This document shows, in pieces, positions 1 through 11,651 of a stretch of 64,000 nucleotides of DNA. The number at the start of each line of letters is the position of its first letter. The stretch's first letter is position 1. Both the position numbers and the translations under genes were made by a program. The notes below the pieces were generated by a model. That model worked only from the letters and a program-made list of their open reading frames with translations. It had not been told where the DNA came from and did no database searches. Source of the stretch: Isoperla grammatica (taxonomy: Eukaryota; Arthropoda; Insecta; Plecoptera; Perlodidae); assembly GCA_945910005.1 (NCBI GenBank), contig OX246741.1, forward strand, positions 49,941,298-50,005,297. Direction: 5' to 3'.

Positions 1-1616
1 GCCAATCAGGTGGGGGGACGCTCCCGCAACGCACCTAACGCGTCGCTTCTTACGCTCTACTGGAATCGCACCTAAAGGATTCGTTTTGTAAACGTAGACA
101 CTAAATAATTCCCTAGCTATAATATCAACCTCGTGATTTATGAGGGATGATGTCACAATATGTAATTAGCCTTGCAAATATTAATGGAAATACTCTAACG
201 CCCGTTGTGTGCGTAGAATACTTCATGAGGTTGTGTCATACAAAAACAACTCGAAAACAATCTTACTAGAAGACGATTTATTAGCTACTTCGAAAAAAGG
301 GCGAGATTAGAAGTTGCTTCACTGTCACTTTCCCCAAAAGCATTTTTCTTAAATATACCTCAGGGAGAAATAATTTTTGTTGCAAAGTTTTTCATAGAGT
401 TGATGAGAATGCCTCTCGGGGTTGTGGCTTGGAATATGGTACAATTAGTGGTGGATGAGGAGGGGGGGTGGGGGGGGGGGGGGGGGGGAGAGGGTTGTGG
501 ATGTACCCTGATTACAACAGAAGAAAAATACGAAACAATGTAGTATATTTTTACATAGTTGAAGGGGTATTCAGGTCAGAAATTAAAAAAAATCAAACGT
601 ATTCCCTTCCATGAAAAATAATGATTCATAATTGAACAAAAATTTCTGCCCAAAACAAAGGAAAAATTTAACGAAATCATAGAATTTGGGCAAGTTGCCC
701 AACAAAAATTTTTCATATGGAAATTAGCATGTATGTGATTTTCATCCTAAGGCAACAAGACAAAGTAAAGCAGATAAAGATGATTGGGTGTTCAATATGA
801 ACGCAGGAGTTCTTTAGCTTGATTAATATGTAACTTGAGTTGAATAATGTTCTCAACCTATGTTTTAATGCGGTTATTGCTGCAACCCGGCAATCACTTA
901 CCTGCTAGTTCCCCGTAAGAACAATAATTGTTGAGCAACTAACCAGAATTATGCGATTTCTTAAATTTTTCCCTTCTTTCTCTTTGGGGTAGAAACTTGT
1001 CTACACTTATGTTTAATTATTTCTCACAGTTTGGAACACATATGATTTTTTTAGTTTCTTGTCTGTAAACCACTTTAAAAACGGTAAACCAGAAACTTGT
1101 TTTCATGCCCGAAATATTGGTAAGATACCTGATTCTTCATTTTAGTGATATTGGTCCAGCAATATTATTATACAAATGTTGATGGGTACGAGTTTTCATC
1201 AATAACCGAGCCACCATGGACATACAGGGCAAATGCGGTCGGTACTCAGCCAGCCAACAACTCAGCCATAAAGATAGAAAAGCATTTCTTAACCATCCTA
1301 AGTATCAGATTGTGATAAACATAAAAGTAGTGTGTTCTCGAGGTTCCATTTTGGTGTTTGATTCTATTCAAATAACAGTGACTGCCAGTCTATTGTGTTT
1401 GTACTAAACGATTTTAAAGGAGAACAACTGATCGATTTAAAGGGGACCGTCTTATCTATAGAGTCAATCTGATAGATGTTGTTACACATTTCACTTTCCA
1501 CTATCAATGGAAGTTGTAAAAGGAAATGTTTCTGTATTGAAAATAATATAAAATAAACATTAAAATTTAGTTAGTAAGATCATTATTTGTTTCCACATTC
1601 TAATCACCTTTCAATA
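1..1616. other. AT-rich intergenic DNA, no gene seen
   Basis: No frame longer than about 63 codons and no recognisable protein or RNA motif. The only marked structure is an interrupted run of G at 462-488. Confidence 0.5.
462..488. repeat. poly-G tract
   Basis: Seven G, one T, then nineteen G. Similar G or C tracts recur in the window (44934-44950, 62711-62730), one of them at the edge of the assembly gap. Confidence 0.85.
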
Positions 1617-1867
1617 AAGGTCGGTTACACATGAATTTAAAATTTCAGATTTAAGGGTTAACAAAATCAAATAAAGCCAAAGCGTTTTGGAGTGTACACA
1701 CTTTCCTAGGTTTTAAGATTTAAGGAATCCATAGCAACGTTAGCTCTCATACCTCAAATTCTCACCCCAGCCAATGAGAGGAGACGTTTTATAAATCCGG
1801 CCAATGGTAGCGATTCTAAGTAGAACAGCTAGGAAAATAAAATCTTATAAGTGTGTAAACCCACCTT
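1617..1867. mobile_element. MITE-like element with short imperfect terminal inverted repeats
   Basis: The left end (AAGGTCGGTTACACA) and the reverse complement of the right end (AAGGTGGGTTTACACA) match over about 16 bases, with weaker similarity running inward. There is no coding capacity. No convincing target-site duplication was found, so the superfamily is left open. Confidence 0.4.
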
Positions 1868-2844
1868 ATGCTGTTGTTAATTTACGAGCAGAATTATTTA
1901 ACCACATTTTAAGGTTCACATGGTAACATTATTTAGTTTTAGGTACACAAAATGGCGGTAACAATGACAAACAAAACTACTAACACTTAAAACACTGACG
2001 AGTCTCCAATCCAAACATTTACTTTTTTTTTTAACAATAATGAATAATATCACACTCTATAAATTGTGTATATAATCTACAGTTCGTGAACATACACTCT
2101 TGAAATAAACACAAAATTTGAATAAATATAATACTAACAGACCTCAATATTCAAAATGCTAACCTACGTCTTGTGTGCGTTTGACAATATATCTCACAGT
2201 ACGTTATTTACAATCCGCACCTTTTAAAACAGTTCTATGGTCTATTCAACTAAGTACTGATGGTCCAAGTGAGATCTAAATCAATTTTCAGCCCATCGCG
2301 CAGAATATATGAGAAGAAATATAAGCATTATTTTGATTCACGTGGCTAAAAACACCCTTTATAATAAACAGTTACGCAGTTTTGTTTGCCAGTCGTAAAA
2401 TACAAAACTGTTTAAAACATAAAATCTCTTCGGAAATATAAACGGGATAATAAAGGCAAATAAAATGTCAATAATATTAACAAAACAAATATATCGTTTA
2501 TGTACAGATATGCTACAATAATCAATGTGTTACATTTATGCCTTCACAAGATTCAAACCTGATAATTATACTACTATTGATTTTATATAATATGACATCC
2601 ACGAACCTGGATTATATCTCAATTGGATTTATATAACATTCAATATACATCAGCTTAATGGCATTTAATAACTATTCATCAGTTTGATTATCAATGTGAA
2701 ACAGCACCAATACATATTAAGCCAGAGACTCTGATTTCAAGTTCAGTTATATACTATAAGGTATGTATTATATTATAATCTTATTAAAAAATAATTTCAA
2801 ATCTAGTGTTATTTATTGTTTCAATTTTCGTTTTTATATATTTT

Positions 2845-3178
2845 TTATTTTTATTTGGTGTCGACTGGCAACAGCTTTGGCTGCAGAGACCTGTAGTGAT
2901 ACTATTTTTCTCGTAGGAGTACCCGCTATAGGGTGCACACTGGCTTTACCTGATGTGCTCCACTTTAGGTGACTAACTAGGTTATAGGATGTTTGGATAG
3001 TTGGAAGGATTGTCCGAGGGCTGATAGTGGGACTCAATCCCAGCATTCGCTTTTACGACTGAAGAAAAGCTCGTAAAAAACGTAAAAAACCTTCAGTCAG
3101 GACTGCCGGTGGCCGGAATCGAACCGCTTACCTCCCGAATTAAAGTCTCGCGTCTTACCGCTGAGCCACCTCTATCGG
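2845..3178 (-). mobile_element. tRNA-derived SINE
   Basis: Read on the minus strand, the 5' head carries an RNA polymerase III A box (TGGCTCAGCGG, 3158-3168) and a B box (GGTTCGATTCC, 3115-3125) about 32 bases apart, as in tRNA genes. The head is followed by an unrelated body of about 230 bases and an A/T-rich tail of AAATA-type repeats near 2845-2865. Head, body and A-rich tail together are the structure of a tRNA-derived SINE. The head does not fold into a clean cloverleaf with a clear anticodon, so it is not annotated as a working tRNA gene. Family unknown. Confidence 0.75.
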
Positions 3179-3289
3179 TATTGGCACATTTTTGTGTTTA
3201 CATAGTAAAATGCAGATTTCCAATGATATTGGCACTAAAAAATATCCCGTAAAAATGCACTTTCAGAAGATTGTACAGTCAGCGATTTT

Positions 3290-3535
3290 CTCTGTTGAGG
3301 ATTTAGACATACGGTGGTTTACACTTTCGTGAAATTGAACACGTGATATTGCAATTTCGTGGATTTGGCGATTCGGTGTTTTGCACTTTCGTTAGTCTGG
3401 CCATTCGTGATTTTAACCTTACTTAAGATTGGAAATTCGACGTTGTAACGTTCGGTAGTTTGGATTTCCGGCATTTTAGCCATTCGGAGAATTAGTGATT
3501 TTGTTTCGAAATTTTGTGAGGATACCATCATATTT
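3290..3535. repeat. degenerate short tandem repeat
   Basis: Loose repetition of a ~25-base unit of the type 'GCCATTCGGTGATTTTG...CTTTCG' (for example around 3360-3420 and 3470-3505). Copies are strongly diverged and the boundaries are approximate. Confidence 0.35.
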
Positions 3536-4444
3536 CAGCAAAACAGTTGTGATTGTTATTAAATATAATTATTGCATTATATTATTGTGTTTTATGAATT
3601 AATTTTGTGTGTGACCATCCATAAAAATAACCAAGTAGAAAAGCAATGAGCAGTACCTAGCTTTACCATCAACAATACCATATTAATTATTTCACGTTGA
3701 TCCACTTGTAAGGTAGACAGAACAATTGTCAATAGCGATTCATTTCGACAATTAAAGCTTCTATTCAGTCGATTGAAGCATCATTTGATTTGGTGCATCA
3801 TACTGAAAACAGGTTGGAGGAGCAAATCTGAAACGTGTACGTTATTAGATTTAATTGAGGTCGTTGTTTCCAATAAATATTAATAAGCGTGAACTTTGCA
3901 GAGGTTGTTGGGATAAAGGATTTCATTTCATATTACTTATCAGTTTGAATGGGAATAGAACTTAATTAAATGGTTTGATAGTCCCTATGAATGGATGAAG
4001 AGTAAATAAGAACCTTCTGTTCTTGAAATGAATAGCGTGAGGTTTTGAAATTATAGGGGCAATTGAATTACGTCCAATGTTCATATAAAGTCATATATTT
4101 CTTCATTTAATTAAATTAGGTATTTGCCATAAACCTTTACGTCATCGCATACACACTTTTCATATATTTATTAAAGTGGTTTCTTTCTGGACAATAGTGA
4201 ATTTCATACATTCAATTATATTTGCTTGGTAACTAAAAATATAATTTCTTAATAAATTGTTTTCTTGAACCATTAAGTTAAAGAGTATAATAAGTATGAT
4301 ATGATATAGTAGTGTAAGTGTAATATTTAAAAGTGGTCATGTTGTTTAATTATTAAAATGTAAACACAATACAAAACATAAGCATGACAGTTTAACTACA
4401 AATAGTAATCTTAAAGTAAAATACAAATATGTAAAGTACAAAAC

Positions 4445-4850
4445 TATATTTTAAGCGATCGTAGCGATAGTCTCAATTCTAGTTTAATGGCACTCGTTCT
4501 GTTGTTTTTTTGTTTTTGTCTAGCAATACCGGTCGAGCGGAAAGTCCGATCAAGTTGAAATTTGGACCATCCACAAGCCTCGGTGTGGATGGAACGCCGT
4601 TAGTTTGGTGGCAAAATCGTTTTACAAGTTACAAAGTTGTACGAAATTTACTGAAAAATATTTGTCTAAAACAACATGGCAGCAAAATGTGAAATAGACA
4701 TGTTTTATTAAAGTTTTGCCCAGTAACGAACAAGTATTGGCAAAGTTACAAAAAATGTACTGAAAAATAGTTTTCTTAAACTTAATAATTGCAAAATGTG
4801 AGGTGGCTATGTTATAGTAAATGTTTGCCCGGTCACGAATATGCTATTTG
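4445..4850 (-). repeat. Interspersed repeat family R1, inverted copy
   Basis: This is the reverse complement of repeats at 6870-6955, 7345-7815, 8880-9100 and 9480-9925. A diagnostic core occurs in every copy: GGCTTGTGGATGGTCCAAAT in most, read here from the opposite strand near 4560. A (TTTG/TTTT) tract and a 'TGGCAC' end follow. It contains internal ~125-base subrepeats around 'GTCACGAA' and 'GCAAAATGTGA'. No protein is encoded, and the frame across 4510-4692 is only this repeat. Confidence 0.6.
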
Positions 4851-5163
4851 TATTGCAATCCGATGAATATTATAGACAAAAATTACATACGTAGCCATGG
4901 CAACGCAACCAACAGGTGAAATCAAAGCTCTTTGAAAATAATTCGAGTATTTTTATTGTCGAAAGTTTTCTTTCTGTGAGGTCCTTGGAAGGCTGTGTAT
5001 ACATTGGTTGAATGTTGTCGATGGCGATATCTTTGAAGGGAGACCGTATGACAGCAGCACTGCGAGCGTTCCTGTTCACACAAATGTCAGTATGCCCCTC
5101 AATTGACGCATGCAATTATGATGTCGTGTAAATACAGATGGCTGTGGGACGGCTTATGCTACG

Positions 5164-5307
5164 TTTACAGCTACGCGTTGCGAGCGAAGCGAGGACGCGA
5201 GCTCCAATCAGCGGCCGAGTTTCATGCAAAGAAGTTATAGTTTCACGCAAACTCGGCCACTGATTGGAGCTTGCGCCTTCGCTTCGCTCGCAACGCGTAG
5301 CTGTAAA
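5164..5307. mobile_element. Foldback (hairpin) MITE, 144 bp
   Basis: The two halves are near-perfect reverse complements over about 65 bases each, starting TTTACAGCTACGCGTTGCGA and closing with its complement at 5288-5307. The loop near 5235 is a few bases long. The arms are GC-richer than the surroundings. There is no coding capacity and no clear target-site duplication. Confidence 0.75.
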
Positions 5308-5575
5308 TCGACTATTAACCTTACCCGCGCGCGAAGAGTGTTGTAGACTGTGTTATTCCATCAACCATTGTACTAGGTTTCACTTGTTTTATGAACTCTT
5401 CAGCTGATTGTTATTTTAATTACATAACGCTTACTAAGAATTAAATTTTAATTGCTTAGGTATGTCTATAATCAAAATTACTGTAGTTAGTGTATTAGGC
5501 TTATCAGATTTGGAGCACTTAACTGTAGTTGAATTAGATATAATAGGTAAACTGAACGTCATCGCTCACAGCGCA

Positions 5576-5650
5576 TTCTTCCTGTCATACGGTCTCACAT
5601 ACATGCTCGCTTATCAACGCGTCACACCGAGCGTTTGCCTAGTATGTTTA
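5576..5650 (-). repeat. Fragment of the 8.6/9.15-kb repeat, inverted
   Basis: On the minus strand it shares the block TGACGCGTTGATAAGCGAGC with the tandem copies at 8615 and 9175. It is a partial, diverged copy. Confidence 0.5.
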
Positions 5651-5814
5651 ATTGCTATTACGTGATTCTAGTCTTTCAGGTATTGTTGTCTGTTACATCA
5701 ATATCCTTATTTATTTTAATTTTCAATTTACTTTATTTTAAATAATAATTTCAAAATTGATTTCTAAATAAATCAACATTTGCATAAATTCTAATTACAT
5801 AAATAGATCAACAT

Positions 5815-6235
5815 TTGCAACCCATGCCCAATATTTGGAGATCACTGTTGATCAAAATTTAAAACGGCAATTGCAAGTGAAAAACCTTGTTAAAAAAAAT
5901 TGCGTTACACTTACATTATTTATATCTTCTATAGACTACGAAACATTGTAAGCACGCAATTACTTGTTATTATTTATTATGCAATTTCTCAATCAGTGAT
6001 GCAATATGGCATTTTGGGGTGGGGTGGGGCTAGTAGAAGTGTGTTGGAACCGTTGAGCGTGATGCAACAGAACATTTGAAAAATTATTTTGAAAGAAGGG
6101 ATTCATAATCTGCCCACAATTTTTTAAAGCCAAGAATTTTCACAATTTTCCATTATCGACGTAGGAAGAACGAAGCTGTTTCATTGAAAAGTTGCGTGAC
6201 ATTGCCACTTGAGCGCTTCATTCGTTTTCACTAGC
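5815..6235 (+). pseudogene. Dead LINE reverse-transcriptase C-terminal remnant
   Basis: Conceptual translation, with frame shifts and stops, gives the region that follows the palm domain in jockey/CR1-like non-LTR retrotransposons. A 'YLEITVDQNLK' segment (about 5838) is followed after a break by a hydrophobic stretch leading into 'MQYGILGWGG' and 'SVLEPLSVMQQ' (about 5998-6075), then 'KIILKEGIHNLPTIF'. The Y-G-I-x-x-W-G-G signature is typical of insect LINE RT proteins. At least two stops or shifts interrupt it. The upstream palm motifs are missing, consistent with 5' truncation. Confidence 0.65.
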
Positions 6236-6869
6236 GCCCTCAGTGGCCAAGCTCGGTGACCATAACTAAACCACGCTAATTTTACGCGGCTTTATAATAT
6301 TAAGATCCCCTCCCCTCCCCCCCCACCCCTCTTATCCATCTGTCCATGTCCCAACCCTCCCTCCCACCACTAATACCTCGTTGTAGCTAATTCACCCCTA
6401 ACGCATGAGCATCAATGAAATCACCGCTAGTTGTGCTCGGTCAAAGCAAGGACGTAGTTAGCTCTATCCTTGCAGTTACCGTAGATTACATTGAACGTGG
6501 TAATTATTTCGTTAGGGAATTAATGGAGTAAATACGAGATTCACTTCCAAGTGTAGCGTTCAAGTTGGAATTACAGACCGTGAACGTTGTTGGGATAAAT
6601 GGATTTAGTCCTTGTCGGTTTAATCAGTTTGATGTTATGGTTGCTACATATGTTATAAGACTAAGCTGATATCTGACAGTTTGCCTGTAGACCAGTTGAA
6701 CACGGTGATTAACATACTACACAGCACAGCACGTGTACATACATGATTAAAGTTGTTTGTCAAAAGGGATTATTTGCTGCATCAATTATTACCATATTAC
6801 CATATTATACTAAAGACAGAATGCTTTCCTAAACAATGTGAGATTATATACCTATATACCTTTAATCTA

Positions 6870-6955
6870 CATCGAGGCTTGTGGATGGTCCAAATTTCAA
6901 CTTGATTGGACTTTCCGTTCAACCGCTATTGACAGATATAAATACATAAAGTTAA
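6870..6955 (+). repeat. Interspersed repeat family R1, short copy
   Basis: Carries the R1 core GGCTTGTGGATGGTCCAAAT followed by 'GGACTTTCCGTTC' and 'CCGCTATTGACAGATATAAA'. Only this end of the family is present. Confidence 0.65.
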
Positions 6956-7189
6956 ATAATCTATTTTCTTATAATGAAGTGTTAGTTTAGTATGTAGATT
7001 TCATCATAACTCTTAGTTAGTAGTAGTTAATTGTTAACAAGGGCAACATAAACATAAGGTGCACACGCTCAAGTCTTCTGACTTATGTATGCACCTAAAT
7101 GTTAAAAATAATTATTGTTCAAATTGTACGTTTGACTTTGAGACATTTAACATTTTACATTTTACACTTTACCATCAATTGTTATGTTA

Positions 7190-7280
7190 TACGTACAACC
7201 ACAATATGTGATGTAATTATCATGAATGTGTATTACGCCAATAAAAATACTGAATACTGAATGCTGAATACTGAATATGG
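7190..7280 (+). repeat. LINE-like 3' tail with TACTGAA repeats
   Basis: An AATAAAA block is followed by four or five iterations of TACTGAA/TGCTGAA (about 7240-7280). Simple heptamer tails of this type are common at the 3' ends of non-LTR retrotransposons. No coding part is attached, so the assignment is tentative. Confidence 0.35.
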
Positions 7281-7344
7281 TTTATAGTATAAGCTAAGCT
7301 CATATTTAAACATCACTTAAACACTACCTAATGATGAGAGTATT

Positions 7345-7815
7345 AAAATAGATGATTGAATAAATGAATGAATGAATGAAGATACGTATCAGATCGCGTT
7401 GAAATTAGTATATTCGTGACCAGACAATAATTTATTATAAAACTGCCACCTCCCACTTTGCCGTTACTGTGTTTCAGAAAGTATTTTCGAGTAACTTTTA
7501 TGTTATTTTTTATGTTTTTAATTTTATATAAAATGAACACATGAGTGACCGGAAAAATCTATATAAAAATGTGGCTATCTCTTATTTTGCCGCCATTTTG
7601 TTTCGAAACAAATTTTTCAGCAACTATGGTGTAGCTTTGCGAACGATTTTGCCTCGAATCATATATTCCTTCAGTCCACATCGAGGCTTGTGGATGGTCC
7701 AAATTTCAACTTGATTGGACTTCCCGTTCAACCGCTATCGACAGATATAAAAACAAAAACAAACAAACAAACAGAACAAGTGTCTTGAAAGTCTAATTGA
7801 GACGCTCGCTTTATG
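7345..7815 (+). repeat. Interspersed repeat family R1, longer copy
   Basis: Contains the internal subrepeats (TTCGTGACC..., 'TTTTGCCGCCATTTTGTTTC') and the R1 core near 7680. It ends in an (AAAC)n tract and 'AGAACAAGTG...TGAGACGCTCGCTT'. It opens beside a (GAAT)n run at 7358-7380. Confidence 0.65.
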
Positions 7816-7914
7816 ATGGCCAATTAAGAGTAGTAACGAGGTAGACGATAGCAGATAATTGTTAATAATGATTTTCAAAAATACAATTCAATTCAAAAAT
7901 TACATAGTCACAGT

Positions 7915-7968
7915 GTAGATTGGTAGAGGTGTCGGGTCTACCTTTAAGATGCGTTATTGATATTATTT
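7915..7968 (-). repeat. Short dispersed repeat shared with 42,073-42,120
   Basis: On the minus strand the block CGCATCTTAAAGGTAGACCC and the following 'ACCTC.ACCAATC' match the plus strand at 42,073-42,120. Both copies lie next to (TTTA)n-like sequence. Confidence 0.5.
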
Positions 7969-8274
7969 ATTTACTTTTTCTTTTGATTTTGATTTTGAAT
8001 ACGAACAATACAATTGTTTCAGTATGCTTGGCTCCTAATGAGTGCAGCAATGCACTCGCAGGCAAGGAGCCGTCATTAAACTTAAAATTATAATTACTGC
8101 GGCGATATCAGCAGCATACACTTTTTTATCTAATCTAGCCAACTACAATGTAATATTTGTAGCACACTACAATACATCATTGGAGAGTAGGACTAATGCA
8201 AACTAGTAAGTAAGTAAGTTACTATGAACTAATAATACACTTGACTAATATGATGGTAATACAAAAATAACTTC

Positions 8275-8302
8275 CAATATATATATTATATATATATATA
8301 AG
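8275..8302. repeat. (TA)n microsatellite
   Basis: Almost pure TA dinucleotide run. Confidence 0.9.
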
Positions 8303-8388
8303 TAGTGTTAGGTTTTCGAGTTTTTGTCCACGTAACTTGCTCTAGACTGGTTGCTGGCCCAGAAATGGGCCATTGTCATTGTCTCGAC

Positions 8389-8419
8389 GTTTCGGCCAAA
8401 TCGCATTTGCCATCTTCAG
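8389..8419 (-). ncRNA. Hammerhead-ribozyme-like core remnant
   Basis: On the minus strand CTGAAGA is followed by a small hairpin (TGGC-AAAT-gcg-ATTT-GGCC) and then GAAAC. This is the order CUGANGA, stem II, GAAA of a hammerhead core. Stem III and the cleavage triplet cannot be drawn convincingly, so it may be a dead copy or chance. Hammerhead motifs are known in the terminal repeats of Penelope-like elements, and the surrounding sequence (8320-8450) looks like repeat DNA. Confidence 0.2.
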
Positions 8420-8587
8420 GATGATCACAACATATAATGGGTTATGGTACAACACGCAATATACCAACGACAGAGTCCAGATTATGGTTTTATAGTCATT
8501 CGTGTACCTAGTCAGAACCCAGTCCTTTCTCTTCCGTTTGTTATTATTTAAGTTTTAACGGAAGTTTGACAGCCCGTCAAACTTCAG

Positions 8588-9148
8588 TCATTATAAATTA
8601 CTAGGAAAACGCTCTGTTTGACGCGTTGATAAGCGAGCGCGTCCATATCTACGAACGTTCTGGCGAAAAGATCTCAAAGCTAGTAAAAACGACAATTAAC
8701 AACAATTCAAGAATGTGCATTTCAAATTTTTTTCTAATTTCCATAGCTATTATACTTCCCGGTATTGTTGAATGCAGTGCAATTTGCGTTGCTAAGAATT
8801 TTCGTTGTCTGTCTAGTGTTTTCGCGGCGGTCCGCCACCGCTACTAACAGTTATTGAGTGTAACTTTGTAACTTTTCAAACGATTTTGCCTCAAAACTAT
8901 ACACCTGCAATCCACATCGAGGCTTGTAGATGGTCTAAATTTCAAGTTGATCGGACTTTCCGTTCGACCGCTATCGACAGACATAAAAACAAAACAAAAA
9001 ACAAACAGCATGAAGTGCCATAAGAGTCTAGTACACAAAAAAAAAAAAAAAAAAAATCAGAACGAAGTGCCATAAGAGTCTCGTGGAGACGCTCGCTTCG
9101 CTCGCTGACAAAGTCACACATAGTAGCCATTTGTAAGAGAACCTGAGT
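8588..9148 (+). repeat. Tandem segmental duplication, unit 1
   Basis: Begins TTACTAGGAAAACGCTCTGT. It carries the GATAAGCGAGCGCGTC block, an open stretch of about 70 codons (8626-8847), the R1 core near 8915, an A-rich tract (9038-9056) and the ending 'GACGCTCGCTTCGCTCGCTG'. The same order follows immediately in unit 2. The short frame shows no recognisable domain and is shared by both units because the DNA is duplicated. Confidence 0.65.
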
Positions 9149-9925
9149 ATATTTACTAGGAAAACGCTCTGTTTGACGCGTTGATAAGCGAGCGCGTCAA
9201 TATCTACGAACTTTCTGGCGAAGAGCTTTCAATGCTAATACAAACAACAATTAACAACAATTCAAGAATGCGCATTGCAAAAATGTTTCTAATTTCCATA
9301 GCTATTATACTTCCCGACATTGTTGGATGCAGTGCAATGTGCGTTGCTAAGAATTTTCGCTGTCATGTTTTCGCCGCGGTCCGCCACCGTTACTAACAGT
9401 TATTGACAGCAATAGAAATGTAATTTCTGCCTCTAATATGTATCAAATCGCGTTTACATTAGTATATTTGTGACCGGACAAAAATTTACTATAAGATAGC
9501 CACCTCACATTTTGCCGTTACTGCGTTTTAGAAAAATATTTTCGAGTAACTTTCGTGTAACTTTGCCAATATTTATCAGATCGCCATTACATTAACATAT
9601 TCGTGACCGGAAAAATCTGTAGAAAAATCTGGCTATCTCACATTTTGCCGCCATTTTGTTTCAGAAAAATATTTTGCAGTAACTATGGTGTAACTTTGTA
9701 ACTTTTCGAACGATTTTGCCTCAAAACTATACACCTTCAATCCACATCAAGGCTTGTGGATGGTCCAAATTTCGAGTTGATCGGACTTTCCGTTCGACCG
9801 CTATCGACAGACATAAAAACAAAAACAAAAAAAAACAAACAAACAAACAAACAAAAAAAAAAAAAAAAACAGAACGAAGTGCCATAAGAGTCAAGTGGAA
9901 ACGCTCGCTTCGCTCGCTTAATTAA
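9143..9925 (+). repeat. Tandem segmental duplication, unit 2
   Basis: Repeats the order of unit 1 from TTACTAGGAAAACGCTCTGT. It carries an additional ~300-base insert of R1-internal subrepeats (about 9420-9700) before the R1 core at 9735. It ends with (AAAC)n and 'ACGCTCGCTTCGCTCGCT'. Divergence from unit 1 is modest over the first 260 bases, so the duplication is not very old. Confidence 0.65.
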
Positions 9926-10590
9926 ATTTCATTCGTTCCAATCAATCACAATTACATCTATTTTAAGCATAAATATAACATACCTGCGTGACATACCACA
10001 GATTTAGAGATAATTACGTAATTGTACAAAAGTGACGGAACTTTGACAGTCCGTCAAACTTCCGTCATTATAAATTACGTAATGTCACACAGAAGCTATT
10101 TGTAATAGAACATTAGTATATTCATTTCATTTGATTCCTTCTAATTAATACCAATTACATCTTTTTTAAGCATGTATAAACAAACCTGCGTGACATACCG
10201 CAGTTTTTGAGATAATTACGGTAGTTTGACGGCCGTCATTATGAATTACGTAACCACACATTGAATTGAATCTTAATGAACCTGAGTACACTCATTTAAT
10301 TTAATTCCTTCTTATTGTTCTCAACTATATCTATTTAAAGTATATATATATAAACAAACTCGCGTGACATACCATACATTTTGAGATAATTACGGATGTT
10401 TGACGGGCTGTCATTATAATATACGTAATGTCACAAAGTAGCAATTTGTTAGAGAGTCTGAGTACATTAATTAAATTTTATTCGTTTTAATTAATCTCAA
10501 TTACCTCTTTTTGAGGCATATATAAACATACCTGCGTCACATACCCCAGATTTTGAGATAATTACGTAATTATACAAAAATGTTGGAACT
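9925..10590 (+). repeat. Four diverged tandem copies of a ~180-bp unit
   Basis: Each copy has, in order, a TTAATT..ATTC stretch, 'AATTAC.TC', 'AAGCATATATAAAC', 'CTGCGTGACATACC', 'TTTTGAGATAATTACG', and (where present) a 'TTTGAC...CGTCAAAC' mini-palindrome with 'GTCATTATAAATTACGTAA'. Copies start near 9925, 10107, 10285 and 10465; the last is incomplete. Part of the unit also occurs at 8560-8605, linking it to the preceding duplication. Confidence 0.65.
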
Positions 10591-11651
10591 CGGAAGGGTA
10601 CATTTGTAATTCTGACTGTTTCTTATTTCTATTGGAAGTGAATTAAAGATTTGGTAGTTTTGAAATGAAGACTTTTACTGAACTGTGTTAAAACGTTTTA
10701 CGTATACGAGTTGTGTTTTTCTCTACCTACCTTGCGGTACACTCGCTTAAGATCTGTTAAAATTACTTTAATATTGTCCCAAAATAAAATCAAAATATGT
10801 CGTCCATCCCATAGAGAATGTAATGGTCTATCTTATGAATGGTTTCTCATCCGAATAAATATTTCCGTTTTGCAGATGTTTTCAATTAGGTGTGAAATGT
10901 GTCCAGCAACATCACATTACCAAGTATAATTTATTAAGAACAAATGACGAAATTTTGATGTTTACAAAAATACATTCATAAGAAAGAACACTAAATTATG
11001 TACAGGATTACATTTTGATTTACATTTTAGACAACTTAAATCTATTTAATAGCAATTTTAATAGAAAGGAATCCGGAGTTCTGTCGGTTAGATAAATATA
11101 CAGCCTAAAAAAGTAATAATTCAACTTCATCGTGTTCTTCAACAAACATACATTAACTTGGCTACTTGTTCAACAGCGGTTAACCCGTTTCACGCAGCGA
11201 TGAACATAAAATAAGTTGTTTGAAACTAAGTTAACAACAAAACTTTGGCGTCCACGTTGGATCATTTGGTTGGGATATCTATCCTAAGACTATGTCTAGG
11301 GAAATAGTTTTGAGCCCCGTATTATAATCCATGGGCTTTTGTAATTGTCTTGATATTCTTCTTTTCCTCGTTGTCTCGAATTGCTTGCTGCAATAATAGA
11401 TACGTTAAGAAACAAGAATTATAGTTACCATCTAAACAAACAAATGACGAGTAACACATAGAAGAAATAAATTTATCACCAGAATCTACTACACTTGTGG
11501 ACGCTTATGGATTAATATCTCGTTAACAGTAAAATAAAATTTCAGTATTGTAAACAACTTGTTTGTCGAGATATTAACAAACGAACAAATGTGATCACAA
11601 TAATTGAAATCCGTCCATAACAAACGGATATAATGACAATGTAATTATTTT
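10591..11651. other. AT-rich intergenic DNA, no gene seen
   Basis: Only short frames; none has recognisable motifs, splice context or codon bias. No repeat structure was noticed. Confidence 0.45.
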